64,000 bases of DNA from Serratia nevei (lineage in GTDB: Bacteria; Pseudomonadota; Gammaproteobacteria; Enterobacterales; Enterobacteriaceae), in the NCBI RefSeq assembly GCF_024160145.1, contig NZ_JAMYWQ010000012.1:62001-126000 (forward strand), in the 5' to 3' direction. Position 1 is the first letter of the stretch. Every line of letters begins with the position of its first letter. The translations under genes were made by a program, and so were the position numbers. The notes under the pieces are model-generated. The model searched no databases, was not told the DNA's origin, and saw nothing but the letters and a program-made list of their open reading frames with translations. Shown piece after piece: positions 9,437 through 22,071 of this stretch.

Positions 9437-10384
9437 TCATTTTGGGTTACCCGCCTCAATCAGAACGGATTTCATCCACTGGTGTCCCTTATCCCGTTCG
9501 GAGGATTCATGCCAGGAGAGATAGCAGGTGGCTTTATTGTCATTGGCAGATAAAGGAACCGCCTTTATGTTCAACGCCTCCGCCTGTTGTCGTACTAACC
9601 AGGCGGGCGCAATCGCCACCATTTCCGTTTGCGACACCATCTTCAACACGCTGTAGAGATCCGTGCACTGCTGCGTCACCGCGCGCAGCATCGGTTCCTC
9701 TAAATAAAAAGGCTTACTGAAGGATCCAAAACTTTCCAGGGAAACCGCTGCATGCTGTTCGGCCAGTATTTGCTCCGGCGCTGCCTCCTCGCCAATTCTC
9801 GGGTGCGTCTGCGCAAGCGCCAACACCAATTCGTCGTCGAACATCGCCAGGCTGCGAAACTCCGCCGATTCGAAACGGCTGTAGCCAATGACAAACTCGA
9901 CGTCCTGATAACGCAATTGATGTTCAATATTATTGTTAATGTACGACTTGATTTGCAGATTAAGCTGCGGCGCGATCTGTTTGACGTGATTGATTATCCC
10001 GGCACCCAGACGCAAATCGAGCGGACTGCACAGAGAAAGGGAGAACATCCGCGTGCTGGTCAGCGGCTCGAACTCGGCGCCCGGCAGCTCATTTTGCACC
10101 AGTTGCAGCGCCTGCCGCACCGGCCCGAACAGCTGCCTGGCCCGCATGGTGGGCTGGATCCCACGCCCGCAGCGCACGAACAGTTCATCATTGAACATCA
10201 CCTTCAGGCGCGCTACCGCGTTACTCACCGCCGGCTGCGACATCCCTAACGAATTAGCGGCTCGCGTAATATTTTGCATTTGCATCACGGCGTCAAACAC
10301 CGTCAGCAAATTAAGATCGACGCTGCGTAAATGAATGTCCGCCGGCTCTTTGACCATGGCGATTTCTGAATCATATTCAGCCAT
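9437..10384 (-). CDS. leuO: LysR-family regulator LeuO
   Basis: LeuO is a pleiotropic LysR-type regulator that antagonises H-NS silencing and is induced in starvation. The 315-residue protein has the N-terminal winged helix-turn-helix (about residues 22-80, containing DLNLLTVFDAVMQMQNITRA and SQPAVSNAVARLKVMFNDE) and the LysR effector domain, ending in a conserved block around CYLSWHESSERDKGHQWM. The start ATG has GGAGTG six bases upstream. It is divergent from leuLABCD across a large AT-rich region, as in E. coli, but is separated from ilvIH by the acyl-CoA synthetase gene. Confidence 0.95.
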   Translation of the reverse strand: MAEYDSEIAMVKEPADIHLRSVDLNLLTVFDAVMQMQNITRAANSLGMSQPAVSNAVARLKVMFNDELFVRCGRGIQPTMRARQLFGPVRQALQLVQNELPGAEFEPLTSTRMFSLSLCSPLDLRLGAGIINHVKQIAPQLNLQIKSYINNNIEHQLRYQDVEFVIGYSRFESAEFRSLAMFDDELVLALAQTHPRIGEEAAPEQILAEQHAAVSLESFGSFSKPFYLEEPMLRAVTQQCTDLYSVLKMVSQTEMVAIAPAWLVRQQAEALNIKAVPLSANDNKATCYLSWHESSERDKGHQWMKSVLIEAGNPK

Positions 10385-11015
10385 ATTTCACTCCACTAAA
10401 TCCTGTGTAGATAATCTAATCCTTATGCTCGACAAACAATGAAACGCCGCATTGTCTTATCTTTGCACGACAAATCCTGCCATTACCGTCATCAGCCGAT
10501 AAAAAACCTCGTGTTATCGACACGATATAAGTCGTATATGGAATGCATGTCAGTAGCTTCTCCCGTTGGCGGGAAGAATGCCACCTGGGTGGTACTAATA
10601 ATTAGGTATCAACAATGATTAATACAATTAAACAACGCAACCGCACTGTATGGGACAAACTATAAAAACACATCATAAGCAATCAAACCATCTAAAAACA
10701 CCGCTCACTTTGTGTAAAATCGCATTATTTTGTTATATTATGACTAAAACAATCAATTAATCATATGAATTAAATTTAAACCATTTGTATTAAAAATGTT
10801 ATTTCATCCCCCTCCGTGATTAACCTCTCTTATTTTTCCATCACAAATCTTAACCCAACGAAATCCAGAAGCAATTAGCGCAGTATATATTCGATTCGTT
10901 TATGCTAAGCAGCACGCAAACTGGCCCCATTTTTTCTCTAAGCCATCGCTTTTTTGCCGAATTATCCTCTGTTTGGCCGCTTAGCCGGTGCATTCTCCCC
11001 TCATTCAATCAGGTG
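10385..11015. other. AT-rich divergent region between leuO and leu operon
   Basis: About 630 bases, very AT-rich from 10590 to 10910, with no credible gene. In E. coli and Salmonella this interval holds H-NS nucleation and LeuO binding sites that take part in coupled control of ilvIH, leuO and leuABCD. The composition fits that role, but no individual site can be assigned from reading alone. Confidence 0.55.
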
Positions 11016-11044
11016 TTGACATCGCCAGGCCAATCACGTATCAA
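11016..11044 (+). promoter_or_regulatory. Promoter of the leuLABCD operon
   Basis: A consensus -35 box TTGACA (11016-11021), a 17-base spacer and TATCAA (11039-11044) lie about 40 bases before the leuL start. Position and the -35 box match the known E. coli leu promoter. Confidence 0.75.
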
Positions 11045-11082
11045 ATTAGGCAGACACCCCATTTAAGAGAAGCTGAACCCTT

Positions 11083-11166
11083 ATGATCCGTACTCACCGT
11101 CTACTAGGCCTACTACTCAACGCATCTTGTTTGCGCGGTATGCCTGTGGACGAAGTTCGGAGCTGA
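11083..11166 (+). CDS. leuL: leu operon leader peptide LeuL
   Basis: A 27-codon open frame begins MIRTHRLLGLLLNAS and contains five leucine codons within six positions (CTA CTA GGC CTA CTA CTC), four of them the rare CTA, plus a later TTG. Ribosome stalling at these codons when charged leucyl-tRNA is scarce is the established attenuation mechanism of the leu operon. E. coli LeuL has the same GLLLLNAS-LRG core. A terminator hairpin follows 21 bases after the stop. Confidence 0.93.
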   Translation: MIRTHRLLGLLLNASCLRGMPVDEVRS

Positions 11167-11187
11167 CTCAGCCGATCACCCATAAGA

Positions 11188-11216
11188 AACCCGCGCTACT
11201 GCGCGGGTTTTTTTTT
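11188..11216 (+). terminator. leu operon attenuator
   Basis: A 9-bp stem AACCCGCGC / GCGCGGGTT with the 4-base loop TACT runs directly into nine or so T residues. It lies between leuL and leuA and is the terminator half of the leucine attenuator. Confidence 0.93.
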
Positions 11217-11256
11217 GCCCGCTTAGCGTGAAATCAACACGATAAGGAACGCACCG

Positions 11257-15327
<4,071 letters not shown>

Positions 15328-15336
15328 GGGGCTAAC

Positions 15337-15939
15337 GTGGCTAAATTTACTCAACATACCGGCTTAGTGGTGCCTTTGGATGCGGCCAACGTCGACACCG
15401 ACGCCATTATTCCCAAGCAGTTTTTACAGAAGGTCACCCGCACCGGCTTCGGCCAGCACCTGTTCAACGACTGGCGCTTCCTCGACGACGCCGGCCAGCA
15501 GCCGAACCCTGAGTTCGTGCTGAACAAACCGCGCTATAAAGGCGCCAGCATCCTGCTGGCACGGGAGAATTTCGGCTGCGGCTCCTCGCGCGAACACGCG
15601 CCCTGGGCGTTGACCGACTACGGGTTCAAAGTGGTGATCGCGCCGAGCTTCGCCGATATCTTCTACGGCAATTCGTTCAACAACCAGCTGTTGCCGGTGA
15701 CGCTGAGCGAGCAGCAGGTGGATGAGCTGTTCAAGCTGGTAGGCGCTAACGAGGGGACCGAGTTCGTGGTGGATCTGGAGAACCAGACGGTCAACGCCGG
15801 CGGCAAAAGCTATCCATTCGAAATCGACAGCTTCCGCCGCCACTGCATGATCAACGGGCTGGACAGCATTGGTCTGACGCTGCAGCACGAAGCGGACATC
15901 TCCCGCTACGAAGCGCAGCAGCCGGCGTTTCTGAATTAA
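15337..15939 (+). CDS. leuD: 3-isopropylmalate dehydratase, small subunit
   Basis: LeuD is the swivel-domain subunit that completes the isopropylmalate isomerase active site. The 200-residue protein shows the conserved [18 protein letters not shown] and [12 protein letters not shown] blocks. Translation starts with GTG nine bases after the leuC stop; the following residues [20 protein letters not shown] match the family N-terminus. It is the last gene of the operon, followed by a strong terminator. Confidence 0.97.
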   Translation: MAKFTQHTGLVVPLDAANVDTDAIIPKQFLQKVTRTGFGQHLFNDWRFLDDAGQQPNPEFVLNKPRYKGASILLARENFGCGSSREHAPWALTDYGFKVVIAPSFADIFYGNSFNNQLLPVTLSEQQVDELFKLVGANEGTEFVVDLENQTVNAGGKSYPFEIDSFRRHCMINGLDSIGLTLQHEADISRYEAQQPAFLN

Positions 15940-15944
15940 TCCCC

Positions 15945-15974
15945 TTCACCCGCCGCCCGGCGGGTGAATTTTTT
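15945..15974 (+). terminator. Rho-independent terminator of leuABCD
   Basis: A perfect 10-bp stem TTCACCCGCC / GGCGGGTGAA with a 4-base loop is followed by six T residues, starting six bases after the leuD stop. Confidence 0.92.
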
Positions 15975-15976
15975 CC

Positions 15977-17449
15977 TCACCAGTAGCCCAGCAGCTTCCA
16001 CCATGCCCCGCCGATCAGCATCCAGATCAGCAGGTTAACCACGCTCATGACCCATCCCGCTTTCCACCACTCCCCGAGCGTCACATAGCCGGAGCCGAAG
16101 ATGATCGGTGCAGTGCCGGTACCGTAATGCGTCAGCGACATCATCAGCGAGGAAGAGAACGCCAGGATCAGGCCCAACAGCGCCGGAGGCGCGCCGAGCG
16201 CGATGCCGGCGGCGAAGAAGGCGGCGAACATCGCCGTCACGTGCGCAGTGGTACTGGCAAAGAAATAGTGCGAATACAAATAGATGAGGGTCAGCAAGAT
16301 CGTGCCGCCCACCCAGCTCATGCCCATATGGTCGATGCCGTTGCCCACGGTTTGCGACAGCCAACCGATCAGCCCCAGTTTGCCGAGGAAGCCGGCCATC
16401 ATCACCAGCGCCGAGAACCACACCACGGTGTCCCAGGCACCCTTGTGTTTCAGCACGTCCTCCCAGCTCAGCACGCCGGTGGCCAGCAGCACCGCCAGGC
16501 CGATCAGCGCCGCGGTGGTGGGATTGACCGCCAGCGCCGGGCCGAAAATCATCGCCGGAATGCCGGCCCACAGCACCAGCAGCAGGGCGAACACCCCGAG
16601 GGTGATCTTCTCCGGCAGCGTCACCGGCCCCAGCGCCTGCAGTTTTTCACGGGCGAAGCGCGGCGCGTCCGGGGTGCTTTTCACCTCCGGCGGATACAGC
16701 AGGTAGATCACCAACGGCATTACGATCAGCGAACACAGCCCCGGCACCAGCGCGGCGACCGCCCACATCGACCAGGACAGCTCGAAGCTGCCGTGGGTGC
16801 CTTTGGCGATCAGGCTGACGATCAGCGGGTTAGGCGCGGTGGCGGTGATAAACATCGCCGAAGTGACCGGGTTGATGTTGTAGTTCACCAGCGACAGATA
16901 GCGGCCGATCTTGCCGGAGGTATTGAGCTCGGGTTTGGAACCGAAGCTGTCGGCGATCGACTTCATGATCGGATGAATGATGCCGCCGCCGCGCGCGGTG
17001 TTGCTCGGCGTCACCGGTGCCAGCGTGGTTTCCGCCAGCGTCAGCGCATAGGCGATGCCCAGCGTTTTCTTGCCGAACAGCGAAATAAAGTAGTAGCCGA
17101 TGCGCGCGCCCAGCCCGGTTTTGTTCAGGCTGAGAGAGATCATGATCGAAAAACCGATCAGCCAGATCAGCGGGTTGGAAAAGCCGCTGAGGGCGTCGTC
17201 CAGCGCGGCGCCCGGCTTGCCGGGGTTGGTGACGCCGGTCACCGCCACCAGGGCGATGGCGATCACCGAGACCGCACCGATCGGCATCGCCTTGCCGATG
17301 ATGGCGATGATGGTGCCGATAAACAGCGCCAGCAGTTGCCAGGCGTTAGGCGCAACGCCCTCCGGCACGGGAATGAGGAACCAGATAATCAGCGTGGCGG
17401 CGAGGGCGCACAGGGAAGGAAGCGGTTTGAGCGGTGTGAGTTTATCCAT
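15977..17449 (-). CDS. DASS-family anion:Na+ symporter or antiporter
   Basis: The 490-residue protein is a polytopic membrane transporter of the divalent anion:sodium symporter (SLC13/CitT) family, with roughly a dozen hydrophobic segments. Family landmarks include the NTARGGG stretch, the NYNINPVTSAMFITATAPNP region and the TTAHVTAMFAAFFAAG segment. Members move di- or tricarboxylates (malate, succinate, tartrate, citrate) or sulfate; the substrate cannot be told from sequence. It is not between leuD and setA in E. coli. It ends very close to the leu terminator and is convergent with leuD. Confidence 0.88.
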   Translation of the reverse strand: MDKLTPLKPLPSLCALAATLIIWFLIPVPEGVAPNAWQLLALFIGTIIAIIGKAMPIGAVSVIAIALVAVTGVTNPGKPGAALDDALSGFSNPLIWLIGFSIMISLSLNKTGLGARIGYYFISLFGKKTLGIAYALTLAETTLAPVTPSNTARGGGIIHPIMKSIADSFGSKPELNTSGKIGRYLSLVNYNINPVTSAMFITATAPNPLIVSLIAKGTHGSFELSWSMWAVAALVPGLCSLIVMPLVIYLLYPPEVKSTPDAPRFAREKLQALGPVTLPEKITLGVFALLLVLWAGIPAMIFGPALAVNPTTAALIGLAVLLATGVLSWEDVLKHKGAWDTVVWFSALVMMAGFLGKLGLIGWLSQTVGNGIDHMGMSWVGGTILLTLIYLYSHYFFASTTAHVTAMFAAFFAAGIALGAPPALLGLILAFSSSLMMSLTHYGTGTAPIIFGSGYVTLGEWWKAGWVMSVVNLLIWMLIGGAWWKLLGYW

Positions 17450-17593
17450 AACGTTCCCACTGTTCTAAACAACAAGGCGGCATCTCAATAGCGAGACGGG
17501 CGTGGGCGCAACGATCGCGCTCCATATGCCTTCAGCTTGGGCGTCCGGTTTAGCCTTCTCAATGACTTGCATCAAGAATGCCGCCGTTTGACC

Positions 17594-18790
17594 TCACACT
17601 TCACGCACTTTGGCGCTCATACCGAGCGCCGTCAGCGCCAACAGCGCCGCCATCCAATACACCGAGCCATGGCCGAAGTTCTCCACCAGCGCCCCCTGCA
17701 GCACCCCGGCCAGGATCACCCCGGTGGAGATGCTGTTGGTAAACAGCGTGGTGGCGGCGCCCGGTCGGCCCGGCATCAAATCCTGAAAGTAGAGCATGCC
17801 GATACCGGCAACGATGCCGATAAACACCGCGTTGAGCAGCTGCAGCGCGATCAGCGCCGGCTTGGTCGCCAGCACCGTCAGCCCAAGGTAAAACAGCACG
17901 CCCGCCACTACCGCCAACAGCATCATGTTGCGCTTGCCGACGCGTTTGACGTAATAACCGGCCAGCAACATCGCCGGGATCTCCAGCCCGGCGGCGGTGC
18001 CCATCAGCACCCCGGCCAGCCCTTTCGGCAGGCCGAGCTCGGCGGTGATATACAGCGGCATGTCAATGATATATAGCGTATTACAGGTCCACATCAGCAT
18101 CGAGGCGATAAACAGCAGCCGCACGTCGCGATTGCGCCAGACGCTGGCGGGCGCAATCGGCGCGGCAGCGCCGTCCCGCAGCCCTTCGCCATCCGCCGCA
18201 CGCGGCACCGAAGGCAACGTAAAACCCACCAGCAGCACGCAAACCGCGAAGGTGGCGGCGGCAATCAGGAACATCACGGTAAACCCGTAACTGAGCGCCA
18301 GCGCAAACGACAGCGGCGGGCCGATCACCCAGGCCAGCGAAAGCTGGGCGCGCATCACGGTGCTGAACATCACCACTTCACGCGCCTCGCTGTCGGCATA
18401 CTCTCGCGCCAACGCGAAAATCTGCGGCATGGCGGTGTTGGCTACGGCGGACATCAGTACTCCCGCCGTGATCAGCGTCAGGTAGTCGCGGTTAAAAGCG
18501 AACAGCAGACAGTTGCCAACCGCCATCAGACAGCACAGCAGGATCAGCCTGCGCCGGTCGCCGCGGGTGTCGGAGCGCTTGGCCAGCAGGAAGCTGACCA
18601 CGATGCCGGCCACCGCGTTGGCGGTGTAAAACAGCCCGACCCACAGCGGCCGCACCTTGACCTCTGTGGTCAAAAACAGGCTGAGCGTCGGCGTCAGCAA
18701 GGCGCCGGCGATACCCGAGAGAAAAGCGATCAGCAGGAATGCGGCAAAGATGGGGTGGATGCGCAGTGGTAACCGGCTCAGGCGGTGCAT
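17594..18790 (-). CDS. setA: Sugar efflux transporter SetA
   Basis: SetA is a major facilitator superfamily proton-driven exporter of glucose, lactose and analogues, part of the glucose-phosphate stress response. The 398-residue product has about 12 hydrophobic segments and the SET-family N-terminus with FLSGIAGALLTPTLSLFL. The neighbours sgrS, sgrT and sgrR lie immediately upstream; in E. coli SgrS and SetA are functionally linked and setA can be read from the sgrS promoter. SetB is a close relative, but location favours SetA. Confidence 0.9.
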   Translation of the reverse strand: MHRLSRLPLRIHPIFAAFLLIAFLSGIAGALLTPTLSLFLTTEVKVRPLWVGLFYTANAVAGIVVSFLLAKRSDTRGDRRRLILLCCLMAVGNCLLFAFNRDYLTLITAGVLMSAVANTAMPQIFALAREYADSEAREVVMFSTVMRAQLSLAWVIGPPLSFALALSYGFTVMFLIAAATFAVCVLLVGFTLPSVPRAADGEGLRDGAAAPIAPASVWRNRDVRLLFIASMLMWTCNTLYIIDMPLYITAELGLPKGLAGVLMGTAAGLEIPAMLLAGYYVKRVGKRNMMLLAVVAGVLFYLGLTVLATKPALIALQLLNAVFIGIVAGIGMLYFQDLMPGRPGAATTLFTNSISTGVILAGVLQGALVENFGHGSVYWMAALLALTALGMSAKVREV

Positions 18791-18873
18791 ATCGTCTTCC
18801 CTGACCTCAAAGCAGAAGAAAGAACCTTAGGCCAAGGTGAGGAAAATGCAAGCATATCGCCATGACCAGACAT

Positions 18874-19141
18874 AAAAAAACCAGTGGGTCGCCCCACTGG
18901 CTGGTGAAACAGCACCATTACTCAGAAACGGGTTGTCGCGGCCCCTACAGGTGCTCGCGATACTGCTTATCGGTCATCTCTTTGATGTCCCATTGCGTCA
19001 GGTGCGCCAGCATCGCCAGCCGCGCCTGTTCGGGCACCACGCTCAGCCAGTCGGCGCGCTGGCGGCGTACCGCGCTGAAGTAGCGCTGATAGAACTGTCT
19101 GGATAAGCAAGCTTTCATGATTACGCCCTCCCCCTTTCATT
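18874..19141 (-). ncRNA. sgrS: SgrS small RNA
   Basis: The divergent transcript next to sgrR has all parts of the glucose-phosphate stress RNA SgrS. It has a 5' leader with a G-rich ribosome binding site, the sgrT reading frame, then the seed CUGAGUAAUGGUGCUG (minus strand, about 18908-18923), which parallels the E. coli CUGAGUAUUGGUGU stretch that pairs with ptsG mRNA. An Hfq-type terminator follows (stem CCAGUGGG / CCCACUGG, then seven U, 18874-18900). The 5' end is estimated from the E. coli RNA and a GATAAT -10-like box near 19151-19156, so it is uncertain by several bases. Confidence 0.88.
18945..19118 (-). CDS. sgrT: Glucose uptake inhibitor peptide SgrT
   Basis: A 57-codon frame inside SgrS begins MKACLSRQFYQRYFSAV and contains WLSVVPEQARLAMLAHLTQW. 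This resembles the E. coli SgrT core (a FYQ-YF motif, then WLSVPQRLTML and QWD). SgrT inhibits the glucose permease PtsG directly while SgrS RNA blocks its synthesis. The Serratia-type peptide is longer than the 43-residue E. coli one, mainly at the C-terminus (DIKEMTDKQYREHL). GGGGGAGGG precedes the ATG as ribosome binding site. Confidence 0.85.
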   Translation of the reverse strand: MKACLSRQFYQRYFSAVRRQRADWLSVVPEQARLAMLAHLTQWDIKEMTDKQYREHL

Positions 19142-19209
19142 GATGAAAATTATCGGCGTAATATAGGGAAAGAAAAATTGACGAGTTGAAGCGGGAGCGT
19201 TCCTCTTTT

Positions 19210-20871
19210 ATGTCTACCTCCAGATTGCAGCAGCAGTTCATCCGCCTGTGGCAACGGTGCCAGGGCGAAGCCACCGATACCACGCTGCAGGCGCTGGCGG
19301 AGGTGCTGAGCTGCTCGCGGCGCCACGTGCGCTCCCTGCTGAGCGCCATGCAGCGAGAGGGCTGGCTCACCTGGCAGGCGGAGTCGGGGCGCGGCAAGCG
19401 TTCACGGTTAACCTTCCACTATACCGGCCTGGCGCTGCAGCAACAGCGGGCCGAGGAACTGCTGGAGCAGGATCGCATCGATCAGCTGGTGCAGCTGGTG
19501 GGCGACAAAAACGTGGTGCGCCAGATGCTGCTGTCCCAGTTGGGGCGCAGCTTCCGCCAGGGGAAACACATCCTGCGAGTGCTCTACTACCGACAGCTGT
19601 ACAACCTGCTGCCCGGCTCGGCGCTGCGGCGTTCGGAAACCCATTTGGCGCGCCAGATCTTCAACGGCCTGACGCGCATAAATGAGGAAAACGGGGAACT
19701 GGAGTCCGATCTGTCTCACCATTGGCAAACACTGACGCCGCTGCACTGGCGGTTTTACCTGCGCCCGGCGATCCATTTTCATCATGGCCGCGAGCTGGAA
19801 ATGGCGGACGTCATCGCGTCGCTTTCGCGTCTGACCTCGCAACCGCTGTTCTCGCATATCGAGAGCGTCACCTCGCCGACGCCGTTCGTTATCGACGTGC
19901 AGCTGCGCAGCCCCGATCACTGGCTACCCTGGCTGCTGGGCAGCGTGCACGCCATGATCCTGCCGCGCGAATGGCACGAGCTGCCGGATTTTTCACGCCA
20001 TCCGGTCGGCACCGGCCCCTACCGCGTGGTGCGCAACCATCCCAGCCAGATGAAGATCCACGCCTTCGACGACTATTTTGGCTACCGGGCGCTGATCGAC
20101 GAGGTGAACATCTGGGTGCTGCCGGAGTTTTCCGAAGAACTGGTGCACTCCGGCGTGCAGCTGCAGGGCGATGAAACCGGCAACAGCGAGCTGGAAAGCC
20201 GGCTGGAAGAGGGGTGCTATTTCCTGCTGTTCGATCAGCGTTCTCCGCTGGCCGCCGATCCCGCCATTCGCAGTTGGCTGTGTGAAGTGATCAACCCCAT
20301 TTCGCTGCTGAGCCACGCCGGGCCGCTCTACCAGCGCTATTGGTCGCCGGCGTACGGCCTGCTGCCGCGCTGGCACCACAACCGCACGCTGGCGCAGCAG
20401 CCCAAACCGGCGGGCCTGACCGAACTGACGATGACCCACTTCAATGAACATTCGGAGTTTCACGCCATTCGCCAGGCGATCGAACCGCTGCTGGCGCAGC
20501 ACGGCATCCGCCTGATCGTGCAAAGCGTGGATTACGCTACCTGGCACCAGGGTGACGCGCGCAGCGATCTGTGGCTCGGCAGCGCCAACTTCTATCTGCC
20601 GCTGGAGTTTTCGCTGTTCGCCACGCTGTACGAACTGCCGCTGATGCAGCATTGCATGAACGAAGATCTGGCGCAGGACGCGGCGCTGTGGCGCGCCAAC
20701 CGCTTGCCGCTGGCCGAGTTCTGCCAGCGTCTGGTCAGCAACCACCAGCTGCATCCGCTGTTCCACCACTGGCTGCAGCTGCACGGCCAGCGCAGCATGC
20801 GCGGCGTGCGGATGAACACCCTCGGCTGGTTCGACTTCAAGTCCGCCTGGTTTGCTCCGCCGGAGGCATAA
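19210..20871 (+). CDS. sgrR: Transcriptional regulator SgrR
   Basis: SgrR activates sgrS during glucose-phosphate stress and represses itself. It has an N-terminal winged-helix DNA-binding domain (about residues 1-110) fused to a solute-binding-protein-like domain (SBP_bac_5, about 160-480) that presumably senses a small molecule. The ATG at 19210 gives 553 residues beginning [15 protein letters not shown], aligned with E. coli SgrR (551); a TTG at 19186 would add eight residues without a better ribosome site. It is divergent from sgrS across about 70 bases. Confidence 0.95.
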   Translation: MSTSRLQQQFIRLWQRCQGEATDTTLQALAEVLSCSRRHVRSLLSAMQREGWLTWQAESGRGKRSRLTFHYTGLALQQQRAEELLEQDRIDQLVQLVGDKNVVRQMLLSQLGRSFRQGKHILRVLYYRQLYNLLPGSALRRSETHLARQIFNGLTRINEENGELESDLSHHWQTLTPLHWRFYLRPAIHFHHGRELEMADVIASLSRLTSQPLFSHIESVTSPTPFVIDVQLRSPDHWLPWLLGSVHAMILPREWHELPDFSRHPVGTGPYRVVRNHPSQMKIHAFDDYFGYRALIDEVNIWVLPEFSEELVHSGVQLQGDETGNSELESRLEEGCYFLLFDQRSPLAADPAIRSWLCEVINPISLLSHAGPLYQRYWSPAYGLLPRWHHNRTLAQQPKPAGLTELTMTHFNEHSEFHAIRQAIEPLLAQHGIRLIVQSVDYATWHQGDARSDLWLGSANFYLPLEFSLFATLYELPLMQHCMNEDLAQDAALWRANRLPLAEFCQRLVSNHQLHPLFHHWLQLHGQRSMRGVRMNTLGWFDFKSAWFAPPEA

Positions 20872-20913
20872 GCGCCTTTCGCCCGGGTCGGTTAATCTTT
20901 ACAATAGCGCCGT

Positions 20914-21016
20914 CTCAACGGGGTGCGGTTAGTCGGGCCGCGTGATAAGCCCGATTTTCCGCTGAGAGCACACCCGTCGAACCTGATCCGGTCAATACCG
21001 GCGGAGGGATTTGAGC
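20914..21016 (+). promoter_or_regulatory. TPP riboswitch (THI element)
   Basis: The leader of thiBPQ contains the canonical thi-box: ACGGGGUGC near 20918, GCUGAGA at about 20961-20967, ACCCGUCGAACCUGAUC, then CCGG-loop-CCGG and CGGAGGGAUUUGAG. These are the P2/P3 pyrimidine sensor and P4/P5 pyrophosphate sensor arms of the thiamin pyrophosphate riboswitch. TPP binding should hide the thiB ribosome binding site (AGGAG at 21074-21078) or cause termination. Confidence 0.96.
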
Positions 21017-21084
21017 CCAGCGAACCGGCGACGCCGCCTCGCCCCCTCAGATGCCCTTGCCCCCTTATTTTTCAGGAGTGCAAC

Positions 21085-22071
21085 GTGGTCAAAACATATC
21101 TGCCCTGCTTATTGCTGCTGTGTGCCGCGCCGGTGTTCGCCAAGCCGACGCTGACGGTTTACACCTACGATTCCTTCGCCGCCGACTGGGGCCCAGGCCC
21201 GGCGGTGAAAAAAGCCTTCGAAGCCGAGTGCGGCTGCGAACTGAAGTTCGTCGCGCTGGAAGACGGCGTCTCGCTGCTGAACCGCCTGCGCATGGAAGGC
21301 AAGAACAGCGCCGCCGACGTGGTGCTGGGGTTGGACAACAACCTGTTGCAGGCGGCGCAGCAAACCGGCCTGTTCGCGCCGAGCGGCGTTGACACCGCCA
21401 AACTGACGGTGCCGGGCGGCTGGCAGGACGCGACCTTCGTGCCTTACGACTACGGGTACTTCGCCTTCGTCTACAACAAAGAAAAACTGAAGAACCCGCC
21501 GAAAAGCCTGCAGGAGCTGGTCAGCGGCGATCGCAACTGGAAAGTGATCTATGAAGATCCGCGCACCAGCACGCCGGGCCTCGGCCTGCTGCTGTGGATG
21601 CAGAAAGTGTATGGCGACAAGGCGCCGGCCGCCTGGCAGCAGCTGGCGAAGAAGACCGTCACCGTCACCAAAGGCTGGAGCGAAGCCTACGGCCTGTTCC
21701 TGAAAGGCGAAGGCGATCTGGTGCTCAGCTACACCACCTCTCCCGCCTATCACCTGATCGAAGAGAAAAAAGATCTCTACGCCGCCGCCACGTTCAGCGA
21801 AGGCCACTACCTGCAGGTGGAAGTGGCGGGCAAGCTGAAGGCCGCCAAACAGCCTGAGCTGGCGGAGCGCTTCATGCAGTTCATGGTGACGCCGGCCTTC
21901 CAGAACACCATCCCGACCGGCAACTGGATGTACCCGGTGATCAACACCCCACTGCCCGTCGGCTTTGAGCAGATGAGCGTGCCGCAGACCGCGCTGCAAT
22001 ACAGTGCCGAAGAGGTGGCCAAACAACGCGGCGGCTGGATCCGGGCATGGCAAACCGCCGTCAGCCGCTGA
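21085..22071 (+). CDS. thiB: Thiamin-binding periplasmic protein ThiB (TbpA)
   Basis: ThiB captures thiamin, thiamin phosphate and TPP in the periplasm for the ThiPQ importer. The start is the GTG at 21085, six bases after AGGAG, giving 328 residues with a signal peptide (about MVKTYLPCLLLLCAAPVFA) and mature KPTLTVYTYDSF. Family blocks EDGVSLLNRLRMEGKN and YEDPRTSTPGLGLLLWMQ are present. An open frame upstream of this start is riboswitch sequence, not protein. It overlaps thiP by 25 bases. Confidence 0.96.
   Translation: MVKTYLPCLLLLCAAPVFAKPTLTVYTYDSFAADWGPGPAVKKAFEAECGCELKFVALEDGVSLLNRLRMEGKNSAADVVLGLDNNLLQAAQQTGLFAPSGVDTAKLTVPGGWQDATFVPYDYGYFAFVYNKEKLKNPPKSLQELVSGDRNWKVIYEDPRTSTPGLGLLLWMQKVYGDKAPAAWQQLAKKTVTVTKGWSEAYGLFLKGEGDLVLSYTTSPAYHLIEEKKDLYAAATFSEGHYLQVEVAGKLKAAKQPELAERFMQFMVTPAFQNTIPTGNWMYPVINTPLPVGFEQMSVPQTALQYSAEEVAKQRGGWIRAWQTAVSR

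Noticed and set aside
20923-21084. Upstream extension of the thiB frame
   Set aside because: It lies within the TPP riboswitch; the GTG at 21085 with AGGAG and a signal peptide is the proper start.
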